From: Kangiella sp.
GTDB lineage: Bacteria; Pseudomonadota; Gammaproteobacteria; Enterobacterales; Kangiellaceae
DNA length: 64,000 nt
Direction: 5' to 3'
Assembly (NCBI GenBank): GCA_028284185.1
Contig: JANQSG010000018.1
Span: 241,642-305,641 of the forward strand
A model generated the notes under the pieces. That model did no database searches. It had not been told where the DNA came from and saw only the letters and a list, made by a program, of their open reading frames with translations. Shown one piece after another: positions 23,598 through 34,624 of this stretch (positions are counted from its first letter, which is position 1; each line of letters opens with the position of its first letter). The position numbers and the translations under genes are program-made.

Positions 23598-24908
23598 TTA
23601 GGCGGCAATATGTTGTTTAATAAACTGGCTCATTTCAATATTGATTTCTGTATCTGGAACGCTTCTAGCAATACGCAGTACTTGTCCTTTATATTTTTTA
23701 TCTTTAGCCAGATTAACCGCAATTTTTTGTTTTAATAGTGCTTTATTTTGATCCGCTATGATCTCTATGATGGGGGTGAGTTTACTGTCGGAATTGGCGG
23801 CTATTACTATGGCATAGAAGCCATTATTCAGCTGCACAAAGGAGCCAACCGGATAGACTCCAACCATTTTAATAAACTCTTTGACCAGGTATTCGTCATA
23901 ACGATGTTTAGTTTCTTTGTATAAAATGGCGGTGGTTTTTTCTGGTGGTATGCCTTTTCGATAACAGCGATCACTGGTCATGGCATCATAGCTATCTACA
24001 ATCGCAATAATGCGATCATAAAGACTAAGATAGGAGGCATCTAACTGGCGAGGGTAGCCATCGCCGATCAGGCTTTCATGGTGATTATAGGCGGCGGCAC
24101 AGACCTGTTCTTCGATACCGCCATGTTCCTTCAGAAAAACATAGCCTAAGACGGCGTGCTCTTTAACCATGTCAAATTCATCACTGCTCAAAGAGCCTGG
24201 CTTGTTGAGAATGGAACTGGGAACCTTCATTTTACCAACGTCATGCAGCATGCCACACAGCCCCAAAAGTTGTAACTCTTCCGGTGGAAGCTGCAAATGG
24301 CGACCAAAAGTAATGGCCAAAATGCCTACCCGCAGACAATGCTCCGCCGTATATTCATCTTGATTTTTGATTTTGGTAAGCCAAAACATGGCGCTGGGGT
24401 TTCCCAGAATACTGTTAACACAGCTGGCAACCAGCTCTTTGGACTTATCAATATCAATATGACCATTCTGCTGGACTTGTTGCATCACTTGCTGGATATG
24501 TTGGTTGGAGTTGTCGAAAGCTTTTTTGGCTTTGGGTAATTCTCGTTTTAGGTCGGCGCTGACTTTTTTAGCGGACTGTTGCTTGAGCTTATAACGGGTT
24601 TGGCGGCGCAAAATAGCAATCTGTTGTTCTTTTTGCAGCTTAAAAGATTCCTGGTCAATAAAAACGTACTGGCAGTATTGCTGAATTAACTGGATATCCT
24701 TATTATTTTTAATGGTAACTTCTTGAAACATAACTGGTAAATCAGTCCAGGGTCGATCCAATTCCACTATTGTCATGCCTATTTCCAGTTCATGGCTGGA
24801 AATTCTTTGCTTAACTACCTCAGAACGAGGCTTAACAGTAGCCTTGACAGCCGTTGGCGGCGCCTTCTTTTGCTTCTTCCTAGTAAAAAGTTTTGATAAA
24901 AAGTTCAC
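23598..24908 (-). CDS. HD-GYP domain cyclic-di-GMP phosphodiesterase
   Basis: This 436-residue protein has a DUF3391-like N-terminal region (about 35-140) and an HD-GYP domain (about 180-390). Metal and catalytic signs are EHCLRVGILAITFGRHL, the HD pair in GMLHDVGKMKVPSSILNK, EHAVLGYVFLKEHGG, HHESLIGDGYPRQL (GYP motif) and IVDSYDAMTSDRCYRKG. These enzymes degrade cyclic di-GMP to GMP and regulate motility and biofilm. There is no receiver or PAS domain, so the input is the DUF3391 part. A very basic N-terminus (KKQKKAPP) precedes it. Confidence 0.93.
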   Translation of the reverse strand: MNFLSKLFTRKKQKKAPPTAVKATVKPRSEVVKQRISSHELEIGMTIVELDRPWTDLPVMFQEVTIKNNKDIQLIQQYCQYVFIDQESFKLQKEQQIAILRRQTRYKLKQQSAKKVSADLKRELPKAKKAFDNSNQHIQQVMQQVQQNGHIDIDKSKELVASCVNSILGNPSAMFWLTKIKNQDEYTAEHCLRVGILAITFGRHLQLPPEELQLLGLCGMLHDVGKMKVPSSILNKPGSLSSDEFDMVKEHAVLGYVFLKEHGGIEEQVCAAAYNHHESLIGDGYPRQLDASYLSLYDRIIAIVDSYDAMTSDRCYRKGIPPEKTTAILYKETKHRYDEYLVKEFIKMVGVYPVGSFVQLNNGFYAIVIAANSDSKLTPIIEIIADQNKALLKQKIAVNLAKDKKYKGQVLRIARSVPDTEINIEMSQFIKQHIAA

Positions 24909-25026
24909 CCTGATCTCCTAGTTACTATCATAATGATAAATAGATAATTATCAATTACTTAATGTCATTTTTAAGGTTGTGAATAATGACGGATTTCAGG
25001 ACTAGCCAAAAGACTTGTGTGCTGGT

Positions 25027-25055
25027 AAGGTTATTGCAAACTAGAATTATATAAT
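25027..25055 (+). promoter_or_regulatory. candidate nuo operon promoter
   Basis: A perfect TATAAT at 25050-25055 has only a poor -35 (AAGGTT) at 17 bases. It lies 44 bases before nuoA, the right distance, so the -10 is plausible and the -35 weak. Confidence 0.3.
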
Positions 25056-25098
25056 TAATAAAGATTGGGGCGCGTACGTCTTAAATGACCAGGTAAGT

Positions 25099-25455
25099 AT
25101 GATTGCAGAATATGCACCAATACTCGTTTTTGTTTTAATTGGCCTCTTGTTTGGCGGTGGGCTGCTATTAGCAGGTTATTTTGCAGGCCCCAGCAATCCT
25201 TCCGAAGATAAAGAAAAACCCTTTGAATGTGGCTTTGATGCCTTTGAAGACTCGCGAATGAAGTTTGATGTGCGTTTTTATCTGGTGGCTATTCTATTTA
25301 TTATTTTCGATCTGGAAATCACCTTTTTATTTCCCTGGGCAGTAGTTTTCGATGAAATTGGCTGGTTTGGTATCGCGGCTATGGGCGTTTTTATTTTATT
25401 GTTATTAGTGGGTTTTCTCTACGAGTGGCGCAAGGGTGCGCTGGAATGGGAATAA
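25099..25455 (+). CDS. nuoA: complex I subunit NuoA
   Basis: NuoA is a small membrane subunit at the hinge of complex I. The 118-residue product has three helices (about 5-28, 61-85, 90-110) and the conserved loop [21 protein letters not shown] between helices 1 and 2. The ATG follows CCAGGTAAGT. First gene of the nuoA-N operon, which has all fourteen subunits as separate genes. Confidence 0.96.
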   Translation: MIAEYAPILVFVLIGLLFGGGLLLAGYFAGPSNPSEDKEKPFECGFDAFEDSRMKFDVRFYLVAILFIIFDLEITFLFPWAVVFDEIGWFGIAAMGVFILLLLVGFLYEWRKGALEWE

Positions 25456-25479
25456 GGGAAATAGGTTTAGGAGACGCTG

Positions 25480-26019
25480 ATGGGGATTGAAGATAAGCTG
25501 ACAAAAAACGGTTTCTTTACCACCAGTGTGCAGGAATTATTTGATTGGGCGCGTACTGGCTCCATGTGGCCCATGACCTTTGGATTAGCTTGCTGTGCAG
25601 TGGAAATGATGCACGCCGGTGCTTCACGCTATGATTTAGATCGCTTTGGAGTGGTGTTTCGCCCCAGTCCACGACAATCGGATGTGATGATTGTGGCTGG
25701 CACTCTGACCAATAAAATGGCGCCTGCATTACGTCGAGTTTATGATCAAATGCCGGATCCCAAATGGGTTATATCTATGGGTTCCTGTGCCAATGGCGGC
25801 GGTTATTACCATTACTCCTATTCGGTGGTGCGCGGTTGTGATCGCATAGTGCCGGTGGACATTTATGTACCAGGCTGTCCGCCAACCGCTGAGGCTTTGC
25901 TCTATGGCATCATCCAGCTGCAAAACAAGATCAAGCGTGGCAAGGTGATTTCGCGTAGTGATTCTGAGGCAATCGTCAAGCGGGATACTCAAAGCAATAA
26001 AGAGGTGGCACTTGGCTAA
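25480..26019 (+). CDS. nuoB: complex I subunit NuoB
   Basis: NuoB holds cluster N2, the last iron-sulfur centre before quinone. The 179-residue product shows the cysteine ligands in [12 protein letters not shown] and, further on, [13 protein letters not shown] and [15 protein letters not shown]. The arginine-rich loop [13 protein letters not shown] is present. It lies 24 bases after nuoA and overlaps nuoC slightly. Confidence 0.97.
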   Translation: MGIEDKLTKNGFFTTSVQELFDWARTGSMWPMTFGLACCAVEMMHAGASRYDLDRFGVVFRPSPRQSDVMIVAGTLTNKMAPALRRVYDQMPDPKWVISMGSCANGGGYYHYSYSVVRGCDRIVPVDIYVPGCPPTAEALLYGIIQLQNKIKRGKVISRSDSEAIVKRDTQSNKEVALG

Positions 26020-26785
26020 AGACTCTGTTAAATCTCGCCACCAATCTCTATCAGAACTTATCAGCCAGTTGGGTAAGGTTTTTGGCGATCAGTTAATTGC
26101 CACTCATGGCGAATTTAGTGAAGTAACCATTGAAGTTGGTAAAGACGATTTATTCACCATTTGCCAGCAATTGCGCGATAACGATTATTTTGCTTTTGAA
26201 CAGTTGATCGATTTGACAGTGGTGGATTATTTACATTTTGGTCAGGACGAGTGGGCGACTGATGAGGCCTCCGGTTCAGGCTTTAGTCGTGGCCGCAGGG
26301 ATATTTCCCAAACCAAGCCAAAGTGGAAACGTGAGCGTTTTGCGGTGGTTTATCACTTGTTGTCGATTGCCTATAACCGGCGTTTACGAGTGAAATGTTT
26401 TATTGATGAGAATCGCCCGCAGTTGCCATCGGTAATTAATATTTGGAATGGAGTAGATTGGTTTGAGCGTGAAGCCTTTGATTTATTTGGGATTTTATTT
26501 GTAGGTCATCCAGATTTACGGCGCCTGCTGACCGATTATGGCTTTGTGGGCCATCCTTTTAGAAAAGATTTTCCTTTGATCGGCAATGTGGAAATGCGCT
26601 TTGATGCCAAGCAAAATCGCTGCGTTTATGAGCCAGTTTCCATTCAGCCGAGAGTGTTAGTGCCGAAAGTAATTCGTGCTGAGCAGGACGAAACGGTTTA
26701 TGTGGCCGATCCTGCTACACTCAAACAGGCACAGCAGGATCCAGCAAAGAATACACAGCGGGATAAAGGTGCTGACAATGGCTGA
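26012..26785 (+). CDS. nuoC: complex I subunit NuoC
   Basis: NuoC is a hydrophilic subunit at the quinone arm. The 257-residue product (TTG start at 26012, ribosome site AGAGGTGG, eight-base overlap with nuoB) carries the family core FDLTVVDYL-like ([10 protein letters not shown]), the pattern [16 protein letters not shown], and [20 protein letters not shown]...[20 protein letters not shown]. It is separate from nuoD, not fused. A GTG at 25958 would lengthen it by 18 residues but lacks a ribosome site. Confidence 0.94.
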   Translation: MAKDSVKSRHQSLSELISQLGKVFGDQLIATHGEFSEVTIEVGKDDLFTICQQLRDNDYFAFEQLIDLTVVDYLHFGQDEWATDEASGSGFSRGRRDISQTKPKWKRERFAVVYHLLSIAYNRRLRVKCFIDENRPQLPSVINIWNGVDWFEREAFDLFGILFVGHPDLRRLLTDYGFVGHPFRKDFPLIGNVEMRFDAKQNRCVYEPVSIQPRVLVPKVIRAEQDETVYVADPATLKQAQQDPAKNTQRDKGADNG

Positions 26786-28031
26786 AATTCGTAACTATAC
26801 GGTGAATTTTGGCCCGCAACATCCAGCAGCGCATGGGGTTTTACGGCTGATCTTGGAAATGGATGGCGAAACGGTAGTCAGAGCCGATCCGCATATTGGT
26901 CTGCTACATCGTGCTACCGAAAAATTAGCGGAATCCAAGCCATTTAATCAGTCCATTGGTTATATGGACAGGCTCGATTATGTCTCCATGATGTGCAACG
27001 AGCATGCTTATGTACTGGCGATTGAAAAATTGATGGGTATTAAGCCGCCCAAGCGTGCTCAGTATATTCGTGTCATGTTCGCTGAAATTACCCGAATTTT
27101 GAATCATTTAATGTGGCTGGGGGCGCATGGTCTGGATATTGGCGCCATGACAGTCTTTTTATATGCCTTTCGCGAGCGCGAAAGTCTGATGGATGCTTAT
27201 GAAGCGGTTTCCGGTGCTCGGATGCACGCTACCTATTTTAGGCCCGGCGGCGTCTATCGTGATCTGCCAGATTCGATGCCACAATACAAGGTTTCCAGGT
27301 TTTCCAATCAGAAAAAGGTGGATGAGCTCAATGCCAATCGTCAGGGCTCTTTACTGGATTTTTTATGGAATTTTAGCGAGGCTTTTCCGGAGCGGGTGGA
27401 TGAATATGAAACCCTGCTGACTGATAATCGTATTTGGAAACAGAGAACCGTGGGGGTTGGCGTGGTTTCGCCAGATCGGGCGTTACAACTCGGTTTTTCC
27501 GGCCCTATGTTGCGTGGTTCGGGTATTGAATGGGATCTACGTAAAAAGCAACCCTATGAGGTTTATCCCGAGCTGGACTTCGATATTCCGGTTGGCTTAA
27601 AGGGCGATTGTTACGATCGCTATTTGGTACGGATCGAGGAAATGCGTCAGTCCAATCGAATTATTCGCCAATGTATTGAGTGGCTGCGTGACAATCCGGG
27701 GTCAGTGATGCTGGATAACCATAAGGTAACGCCGCCAAGCCGTGAAGCCATGAAAAATGATATGGAAGCTTTGATCCATCACTTTAAATTATTCACCGAA
27801 GGTTATTGTGTACCGCAGGGCGAGGTTTACCAAGCGGTAGAGCACCCGAAAGGTGAGTTTGGCATTTATCTGGTTTCCGATGGCGCCAATAAGCCCTATC
27901 GCTTGAAAATCCGGGCGCCAGGGTTTGCCCATTTATCGGCCATGAATGAGATGGTCAAGGGCCATATGCTGGCGGACGTGGTGGCGATTATTGGTACCCA
28001 GGATATTGTTTTTGGCGAGATTGATCGTTAA
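26778..28031 (+). CDS. nuoD: complex I subunit NuoD
   Basis: NuoD (49-kDa subunit) forms the quinone site with NuoB. The 417-residue product from the ATG at 26778 begins [20 protein letters not shown] with the HPAAHGVLR motif. It also has [20 protein letters not shown], the [21 protein letters not shown] region, [13 protein letters not shown], and the C-terminal [18 protein letters not shown]. It overlaps the nuoC end by eight bases; ribosome site AAAGGTG. Confidence 0.97.
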   Translation: MAEIRNYTVNFGPQHPAAHGVLRLILEMDGETVVRADPHIGLLHRATEKLAESKPFNQSIGYMDRLDYVSMMCNEHAYVLAIEKLMGIKPPKRAQYIRVMFAEITRILNHLMWLGAHGLDIGAMTVFLYAFRERESLMDAYEAVSGARMHATYFRPGGVYRDLPDSMPQYKVSRFSNQKKVDELNANRQGSLLDFLWNFSEAFPERVDEYETLLTDNRIWKQRTVGVGVVSPDRALQLGFSGPMLRGSGIEWDLRKKQPYEVYPELDFDIPVGLKGDCYDRYLVRIEEMRQSNRIIRQCIEWLRDNPGSVMLDNHKVTPPSREAMKNDMEALIHHFKLFTEGYCVPQGEVYQAVEHPKGEFGIYLVSDGANKPYRLKIRAPGFAHLSAMNEMVKGHMLADVVAIIGTQDIVFGEIDR

Positions 28032-28045
28032 GGGGTTATCAAAAG

Positions 28046-28540
28046 ATGAGCAAAGCGGATTTACCCCAATTATTATCGAGCAAAGCGATTGAGCAGATCA
28101 ATGACTGGCTCAAAAAGTATCCTGACAATCGCAGACGGGCAGCGGTGATTCCGGCTTTAACCATTGCCCAGGATGAGCTGGGTTATTTGGCACGAGAAAC
28201 GATGGATGCGGTGGCGGCTTATTTGGAAATTCCAAATATTGCGGCTTATGAAGTGGCAACTTTTTACTCCATGTTTTCGCTGGAGCCAAGAGGTCGCCAT
28301 GTGGTTTCTTTGTGTACTAATGTTTCTTGTATGCTGGCGGGTAGCGAAGAGTTGAAGCAATGGTTCAAAGATGAATTGGGCATTGCGCCAGGTGAGACCA
28401 CACAAGATGGTCGTATTACACTGAAAGAAGTGGAGTGTCTGGCCGCTTGTGGTGGTGCGCCGATGCTGGAAGTGGGTAAGCAGTACCACGAAAACTTGAA
28501 TGTGGAAAAACTTTTCCATTTGATTAAAGAATTGACTTAG
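28046..28540 (+). CDS. nuoE: complex I subunit NuoE
   Basis: NuoE carries a 2Fe-2S cluster in the NADH module. The 164-residue product has the thioredoxin-like fold with cysteine ligands in LCTNVSCMLAG and ECLAACGGAPMLEVG, and the ATFYSMF segment. Normal length. It lies 14 bases after nuoD. Confidence 0.96.
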   Translation: MSKADLPQLLSSKAIEQINDWLKKYPDNRRRAAVIPALTIAQDELGYLARETMDAVAAYLEIPNIAAYEVATFYSMFSLEPRGRHVVSLCTNVSCMLAGSEELKQWFKDELGIAPGETTQDGRITLKEVECLAACGGAPMLEVGKQYHENLNVEKLFHLIKELT

Positions 28541-28561
28541 GATTTTAGGTATTAATAACTG

Positions 28562-29842
28562 ATGGCAAACGAAGTTTGTTTTAGAACGCTAGATCTTGAT
28601 AAGCCCTGGACGCTGGCGACTTATGAGTCGGCGGGCGGCTATCATATCTGGCGAAGAATCCTGAAAGAACAGACACCGCCAGAAGAAATTATTGATGAAT
28701 TAAAATTGTCTTGCTTGCGTGGGCGCGGTGGGGCCGGCTTCCCAACTGGCCTTAAGTGGAGTTTTATGCCGCGTCATTTGGATGGACAAAAGTACGTGGT
28801 GTGTAATTCTGATGAAGGTGAGCCGGGAACCTTTAAAGATCGCGATATTTTACGTTACAACCCCCATCAGTTGATCGAAGGCATGGCCATTGGTGGCTAT
28901 GTGATGGGTGCGACGGTGGGTTATAACTATATTCGTGGCGAGTTTTACGAGCCCATTGAACGTTTTGAACAGGCGCTACAAGAAGCCTATGCCGCAGGTT
29001 TGCTAGGTAAAGATATTTTAGGTTCTGGTGTGGATTTTGATTTGTACAGCCATATTGGTGCTGGTGCCTATATTTGTGGTGAAGAAACGGCGTTGATTGA
29101 ATCGTTAGAGGGCAAGAAAGGTCAACCACGATTCAAGCCACCATTTCCAGCGAATTATGGAGTTTTTGGCAAACCCACCAATGTTAATAACACTGAAAGT
29201 TTTGCTTCGGTACCAATGATTTTGGAAAAGGGCGGCCAGTGGTTTTTAGACTTAGGGATTCCGAATAATGGTGGCACCAAAATCTTTTCCGTGTCTGGCC
29301 ATGTCAATAAACCTGGCAATTATGAAATTGGCTTGGGTACACCATTTTCAGAATTACTGGCAATGGCCGGTGGTGTGAAAGATGATAAAAAGTTAAAGGC
29401 AGTGATTCCGGGCGGTTCCAGTGCACCAATCTTACCCGCTGATACCATGATGAAATTGACTATGGACTATGATGCTATTGGCAAGGCCGGTTCCATGCTG
29501 GGTTCGGGTGCGGTCATGGTGTTTGCTGAAGATACCGATATGGTTAAGGTACTGGCACGAATTGCTCATTTTTACTATGAAGAGTCCTGCGGTCAATGTA
29601 CTCCCTGCCGCGAAGGTACTGGCTGGATGTCGCGGGTGATTCACCGCATTGCGGAAGGGCATGGTCGCGCTGATGATTTGGACAAGCTGGATGAAATTGC
29701 TGGCAATATTATGGGCAGAACCATTTGTGCTTTAGGCGATGCTGCCGCTATGCCGGTACAAAGCTTTTTAAAACATTTTAGGCATGAATTTGAAGCAAAA
29801 ATTCCTGAACTTGCTGCTAAAAAGATTCAAAAAGCCAGTTAG
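28562..29842 (+). CDS. nuoF: complex I subunit NuoF (NADH and FMN binding)
   Basis: NuoF oxidises NADH with FMN and passes electrons to 4Fe-4S cluster N3. In the 426-residue product are [18 protein letters not shown] (FMN loop), the NADH segment [35 protein letters not shown], and the cluster ligands [15 protein letters not shown] with a later Cys in [11 protein letters not shown]. All are conserved. It follows nuoE by 21 bases. Confidence 0.97.
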   Translation: MANEVCFRTLDLDKPWTLATYESAGGYHIWRRILKEQTPPEEIIDELKLSCLRGRGGAGFPTGLKWSFMPRHLDGQKYVVCNSDEGEPGTFKDRDILRYNPHQLIEGMAIGGYVMGATVGYNYIRGEFYEPIERFEQALQEAYAAGLLGKDILGSGVDFDLYSHIGAGAYICGEETALIESLEGKKGQPRFKPPFPANYGVFGKPTNVNNTESFASVPMILEKGGQWFLDLGIPNNGGTKIFSVSGHVNKPGNYEIGLGTPFSELLAMAGGVKDDKKLKAVIPGGSSAPILPADTMMKLTMDYDAIGKAGSMLGSGAVMVFAEDTDMVKVLARIAHFYYEESCGQCTPCREGTGWMSRVIHRIAEGHGRADDLDKLDEIAGNIMGRTICALGDAAAMPVQSFLKHFRHEFEAKIPELAAKKIQKAS

Positions 29843-29867
29843 AGTAAAATTTAAAAGAGATAAATAG

Positions 29868-32087
29868 ATGGTAACAATTGAAATCAATGGTCAAAAAATA
29901 GAAGCCCGGCAGGGCGCTATGATTATTGAAGTGGCCGATGCCCATGGCGTCGAGATTCCCCGTTTTTGTTATCACAAAAAGCTCTCGGTGGCGGCCAATT
30001 GCCGTATGTGTTTGGTGGAAGTGGAGGGGCAGCGCAAACCCTTGCCAGCCTGCGCGACGCCAGTTGCCGATGGCATGATTATTAAAACCGAATCGGCTAT
30101 CGCCAAAGATGCGCAAAAGTCTGTGATGGAGTTTTTACTGATTAATCATCCGTTGGATTGCCCAATTTGTGATCAAGGTGGTGAATGTGAGCTGCAGGAC
30201 GTAGCGCTGGAATGTGGTAAAGATGTTTCGCGTTTTACGGAAAAAAAGCGAGTGGTGGAAGATAAGGATATTGGGCCCTTAATCGAAACCGAAATGACAC
30301 GCTGTATTCATTGCACGCGTTGTGTGCGTTTTGGTCGCGAAATCGCGGGAATTCGCGAAATGGGTGCAGTGGGTCGTGGTGAGCATACCGAGATCAGCAC
30401 CTTTATCGAAAAGTCAGTGGACTCGGAAGTTTCCGGCAACATTATTGATTTATGCCCGGTGGGCGCTTTGACTGCCAAGCCTTCGCGTTATCAGGCACGT
30501 GCCTGGGAAATGATTCAGTATGACTCTGTTTCGCCACACGATTGTATTGGTGCCAACTTACATGTACATACCCGCCATAACGAAATTATTCGAGTTGCAC
30601 CAAAGGAAAATGAAGCCACCAATGAGGTCTGGTTGTCGGATCGTGATCGTTATTCATATGAGGCTTTAACTAAAGGTAAGCGTTTGCTAGCTCCCATGAT
30701 AAGGCAGGACGGAAACTGGGTTGAAAGTGATTGGGAAACGGCGCTGGAAAAAACCGCCAGTAAGCTCAATGTGGTGGCGCAAACCAATGGTCCGGAGCAG
30801 ATTGCAGGCCTTGCCAGCCCAATTGCTACTACCGAAGAGCTCTATTTATTGCAGAAAATTATTCGCGGTTTGGGTTCTAACAATGTGGATCATCGCTTGC
30901 GAATCAGCGATTTCAGTAATCAATATTATGAGTCTCTCTATCCACAGTTGGGCATTCAGCTTTCCGAGTTGGAAGAACTGGATGCCTGTTTATTGGTGGG
31001 AACTAATTTGCGTAAAGAGCAACCGCTGGCGGCTTTAAGAATTCGTAAAGCCACTCGTTATGGTGATATGGCGACCATTAATGCCAGAAAAATTTATAAC
31101 AACTTTAAGGTAAAACACGAATTAGTTGTGGAGCCAAAAGATTGGGTTGTTGAGTTGGCTGGGGTGGCAAAATATTTATCCCAATTAGAGCAAAATCAGA
31201 AAAAACTGGCCAAGCTGGAAGGTTTGGCCGATTTGCTAACTGAGGTCAAAATTAGTGAAAAGCAACAAAAAATTGCCAAAATGTTGCTAAATTCAGAAAA
31301 CACTAGTGTGGTTTTAGGTGAAACGGCGGTTGAGTTTAGCCAGGCCAGTCAGTTGCGTATTTTGGCTAAAGCTATTGCACGACTTTCCCGTTCGAGCTAT
31401 GGCTTTTTGTCTCATGGCGGCAATAGTGCTGGTGCCTATCTGGCGGGTGCTATTCCCCATCGCGGTCCAGCGGGGGCGGATGTGGAAGCTGGTGGAGCTA
31501 ATGCGTATGAAATGCTCAACCAGGGTAAAAAGGCTTTTGTCTTGGTCAAAACTGAGCCTGGCAAAGATTCCATTCTGGGCGAAACTGCTAAACAAGCTGC
31601 ACACAATGCAGATTTTGTGGTGGCATTGACCTCTTTTGCTGATGATGAAGCTTTTGAATACGCCGATGTGGTTTTGCCCATTGCGGGTTATTTAGAGTCA
31701 GCTGGTTCTTACGTGAATGTCAATGGTCGCTGGCAGGACTTTGCTGCCTCTGTGACTGCGCCAGGGCAAGCCAAGCCAGCCTGGAAAGTCTTGCGAGTGC
31801 TTGGTAATCTGTTGAATTTAAAGAATTTTGATTATGTATCGGCACAGGATGTGATGCAGGAAGTGAAAGGTCGTATGGGTGCGGTAGGGGATAAAATCAA
31901 ATCCAAATGGTACTGTCCTGAGGCCCTGGCGGAGAATGGCTTCAGTCCGGATCCTGCCACTATTTACCAAACGGATGCTTATGTCAGACGCGCCAAAGCC
32001 TTGCAGCAAACGGCACTGGCCAAAGGTGAGGATGAATTAAAGCGTCCACCGTTAAGTCCCTTCCATAACATTGTCGGAGGGGTTTGA
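29868..32087 (+). CDS. nuoG: complex I subunit NuoG
   Basis: NuoG is the largest hydrophilic subunit and carries several iron-sulfur clusters. The 739-residue product has the 2Fe-2S region [20 protein letters not shown], the H-C ligands in [18 protein letters not shown], the N4/N5 ligands [14 protein letters not shown] and a molybdopterin-oxidoreductase-like C-terminal part (about 220-700) with no active cofactor expected. It is shorter than the roughly 900-residue enterobacterial form, as in many other proteobacteria. Its stop overlaps the nuoH start (TGATG). Confidence 0.96.
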   Translation: MVTIEINGQKIEARQGAMIIEVADAHGVEIPRFCYHKKLSVAANCRMCLVEVEGQRKPLPACATPVADGMIIKTESAIAKDAQKSVMEFLLINHPLDCPICDQGGECELQDVALECGKDVSRFTEKKRVVEDKDIGPLIETEMTRCIHCTRCVRFGREIAGIREMGAVGRGEHTEISTFIEKSVDSEVSGNIIDLCPVGALTAKPSRYQARAWEMIQYDSVSPHDCIGANLHVHTRHNEIIRVAPKENEATNEVWLSDRDRYSYEALTKGKRLLAPMIRQDGNWVESDWETALEKTASKLNVVAQTNGPEQIAGLASPIATTEELYLLQKIIRGLGSNNVDHRLRISDFSNQYYESLYPQLGIQLSELEELDACLLVGTNLRKEQPLAALRIRKATRYGDMATINARKIYNNFKVKHELVVEPKDWVVELAGVAKYLSQLEQNQKKLAKLEGLADLLTEVKISEKQQKIAKMLLNSENTSVVLGETAVEFSQASQLRILAKAIARLSRSSYGFLSHGGNSAGAYLAGAIPHRGPAGADVEAGGANAYEMLNQGKKAFVLVKTEPGKDSILGETAKQAAHNADFVVALTSFADDEAFEYADVVLPIAGYLESAGSYVNVNGRWQDFAASVTAPGQAKPAWKVLRVLGNLLNLKNFDYVSAQDVMQEVKGRMGAVGDKIKSKWYCPEALAENGFSPDPATIYQTDAYVRRAKALQQTALAKGEDELKRPPLSPFHNIVGGV

Positions 32088-33151
32088 TGGATCTGATGCA
32101 ACTGTTCATTGAAGGCTTTTGGGTTATCATCAAGATTGCGATGATTTTATTGCCTTTGGTGCTTGCTGTTGCCTACACCACTTACGCCGAAAGAAAGCTC
32201 ATCGGCTATATGCAAATGCGCCTGGGGCCTAATCGGGTAGGGCCTAAAGGCTGGTTGCAACCGATCGCGGATGTGGTCAAATTGCTGATGAAGGAAGTGA
32301 TTGTCCCTTCTGGTGCTAACAAGACACTGTTTTTACTGGCACCAATCCTGTTTATTGCACCATCTTTAGCAGCTTGGGCGGTAGTACCCTTCGACGCTGA
32401 GTTGGTGTTAGCAAATACCAATGCAGGTTTAATTTATTTATTGGCCATGACTTCGATTGCCATTTATGGCGTGATTATCGCTGGTTGGGCTTCCAATTCA
32501 CGTTATGCTTTGATTGGTTCTTTGCGTTCCGCTTCGCAAATCGTGTCCTATGAAATTGCTATGGGTTTTGCTTTGGTGGCGGTGTTAATGGCCGGCGGTA
32601 GCATGAATTTAGGGGATATCGTTGAAGCACAAAGCGGCAGTATTTTGCATTGGTTCTGGATCCCTTTGTTGCCCATTTTGGCGGTTTACTGGATTTCAGG
32701 TGTGGCGGAAACCAATCGTGCACCTTTTGATTTGCCCGAAGGCGAATCGGAAATTGTTGCTGGTTTTCACGTGGAATATGCGGGCATGGCTTTTGCACTG
32801 TTTTTCCTAGCGGAATACGCCAATATGATTTTGATTTCAGTGCTGACGGCTTTATTCTTTTTTGGTGGTTGGCTTAATCCGTTTCAAGGAGTTCCTTATC
32901 TGGAAGCTGCTACCAATTGGGTGCCAGGAACCATCTGGTTATTATTCAAAGCCGCTTTTTTCTTATTCGGCATGATTTGGCTTAGAGCCACTTTTCCCCG
33001 TTATCGCTACGATCAAATTATGCGCTTGGGTTGGAAAGTGTTTATTCCGGTTACGGTGATTTGGTTGATTATCCTGACTTTTTGGATCAAGTTTGAATGG
33101 GGTTGGTGGTTTGATGGGCGTGGTCTGGTGGCAACGCCGGGAGTGCTTTAA
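32087..33151 (+). CDS. nuoH: complex I subunit NuoH
   Basis: NuoH is the membrane subunit next to the quinone entry site. The 354-residue product has about eight helices, the signature [19 protein letters not shown] near residues 36-54 and [18 protein letters not shown] with its acidic residues. Start ATG at 32087 follows GGAGGGGTTTG; a TTG three bases earlier is in frame but less likely. It overlaps nuoG by one base and nuoI by one (TAATG). Confidence 0.96.
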   Translation: MDLMQLFIEGFWVIIKIAMILLPLVLAVAYTTYAERKLIGYMQMRLGPNRVGPKGWLQPIADVVKLLMKEVIVPSGANKTLFLLAPILFIAPSLAAWAVVPFDAELVLANTNAGLIYLLAMTSIAIYGVIIAGWASNSRYALIGSLRSASQIVSYEIAMGFALVAVLMAGGSMNLGDIVEAQSGSILHWFWIPLLPILAVYWISGVAETNRAPFDLPEGESEIVAGFHVEYAGMAFALFFLAEYANMILISVLTALFFFGGWLNPFQGVPYLEAATNWVPGTIWLLFKAAFFLFGMIWLRATFPRYRYDQIMRLGWKVFIPVTVIWLIILTFWIKFEWGWWFDGRGLVATPGVL

Positions 33152-33642
33152 TGAGTAAAGTTAAACACTTCTTTAAAACTTATTTCCTGACCGAGTTGCG
33201 TGCTGGTTTATGGTTGACCTGGAAGCATTTGTTCAAGCGCAAAGTGACGGTGCAATTTCCGGAAGAACAAACACCACAGTCACCGCGTTTTAGAGGTTTG
33301 CATGCTTTGCGTCGTTATCCCAATGGTGAAGAGCGTTGTATTGCTTGTAAATTGTGCGAGGCGGTGTGTCCAGCGGCAGCCATTACCATTGAGGCCGGCC
33401 CGCGTGAATCAGATGGTACCCGACGCACTACACGTTATGAAATTGATATGTTTAAGTGTATCTACTGTGGCTTTTGTGAAGAATCCTGTCCGGTCGATTC
33501 GATTGTGGAAACCCGAATTTTTGATTACCACTTTGAAAAGCGCGGTGACAATATTTTAACTAAAGAACAGTTATTGGCTATTGGTGATCGTTATGAAGTA
33601 ATGATTGCTGAAGATAAAGCCGCTGATGCTCAATACCGATGA
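33151..33642 (+). CDS. nuoI: complex I subunit NuoI (two 4Fe-4S clusters)
   Basis: NuoI carries clusters N6a and N6b. The 163-residue product has two ferredoxin-like motifs: [16 protein letters not shown] and [16 protein letters not shown]. The N-terminal amphipathic helix [12 protein letters not shown] lies on the membrane. Translation is coupled to nuoH through TAATG. Confidence 0.97.
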   Translation: MSKVKHFFKTYFLTELRAGLWLTWKHLFKRKVTVQFPEEQTPQSPRFRGLHALRRYPNGEERCIACKLCEAVCPAAAITIEAGPRESDGTRRTTRYEIDMFKCIYCGFCEESCPVDSIVETRIFDYHFEKRGDNILTKEQLLAIGDRYEVMIAEDKAADAQYR

Positions 33643-33671
33643 TTGTAAATACTAACAGGAACCCATAAAAC

Positions 33672-34325
33672 GTGAATATAGAAGCTATCGTATTTTACCT
33701 TTTTTCAGCAATTACCATTATTGCTGCGATTGGTGTTATTACGGTAAAAAACTCAGTGCAGGCGGTGCTTTGTTTAGTGTTGACTTTCTTCTCGGCATCG
33801 GCTTTATGGCTATTGTTGGAAGCGGAATTTTTAGCCATAACACTGGTGCTGGTGTATGTAGGCGCGGTGATGGTGTTGTTCCTGTTTGTGGTGATGATGC
33901 TGGACGTGGATTTTGCTGCGCTTAAACAGGGTTTTGCCAAACAGCTACCATTGGGATTGCTTGTTGGTTTTGCTTTATTTGGTGCGGTCTATTGGGTCAT
34001 TCGTTCGCAAGTATTCGGTACGGATAAAATTCCGGAGCCTGCCAAACATGAGCAAGGCTATTCCAACGTAGAAGAATTGGGTCGCCTGTTGTATGGCGAA
34101 TATTTTTATCCATTCGAGATTGCAGGAGTAATTTTACTGGTAGCTATTATCGCCGCCATTAGTTTGACTTTTCGTGGCCGTCGCGAACGAAAAGGTCAGT
34201 CGGTGCGTGAGCAACATCGAGTGACCAAAGAAGAGCGTTTGAAAATTGTTTCAATGGATAGCGAAGAACAATATGCGGATATGGAAATAACCGATACCAA
34301 GCAGGATGAGGAGACCACTTTATGA
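33672..34325 (+). CDS. nuoJ: complex I subunit NuoJ
   Basis: NuoJ is a five-helix membrane subunit. The 217-residue product has the pi-bulge-bearing helix [20 protein letters not shown] and a C-terminal hydrophilic tail that is longer and more charged than usual ([20 protein letters not shown]). Start is GTG at 33672 with an AGGAA site ten bases upstream. It overlaps nuoK by four bases. Confidence 0.93.
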   Translation: MNIEAIVFYLFSAITIIAAIGVITVKNSVQAVLCLVLTFFSASALWLLLEAEFLAITLVLVYVGAVMVLFLFVVMMLDVDFAALKQGFAKQLPLGLLVGFALFGAVYWVIRSQVFGTDKIPEPAKHEQGYSNVEELGRLLYGEYFYPFEIAGVILLVAIIAAISLTFRGRRERKGQSVREQHRVTKEERLKIVSMDSEEQYADMEITDTKQDEETTL

Positions 34326-34624
34326 GCCTAACTCATTATTTAACCGTCAGTGCAGTTTTGTTTGCCATCAGCGTAGTAGGTATCGTCATCAATCGTAAAA
34401 ACGTGATTACCCTTTTAATGTGTATCGAGTTAATGTTACTGGCGGTGAATACTAACTTTATTGCTTTTTCGCGTTATTTAGATGATTCAGTCGGTCAGGT
34501 TTTTGTATTCTTTATTTTAACCGTAGCGGCTGCTGAGGCTGCTATTGGTTTAGCAATTTTAGTGGTGCTATTTAGGACACATCGAGCCATTGATGTAGAA
34601 CAACTTGAGGAGCTAAAAGGCTAA
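34322..34624 (+). CDS. nuoK: complex I subunit NuoK
   Basis: NuoK has three helices with two conserved glutamates used in proton transfer: [16 protein letters not shown] and [16 protein letters not shown]. The 100-residue length is standard. Overlap with nuoJ is ATGA type and with nuoL a shared base. Confidence 0.96.
   Translation: MSLTHYLTVSAVLFAISVVGIVINRKNVITLLMCIELMLLAVNTNFIAFSRYLDDSVGQVFVFFILTVAAAEAAIGLAILVVLFRTHRAIDVEQLEELKG

Noticed and set aside
25958-26011. Longer NuoC start at the GTG at 25958
   Set aside because: It would overlap nuoB by more than 60 bases and has no ribosome site, unlike the TTG at 26012.
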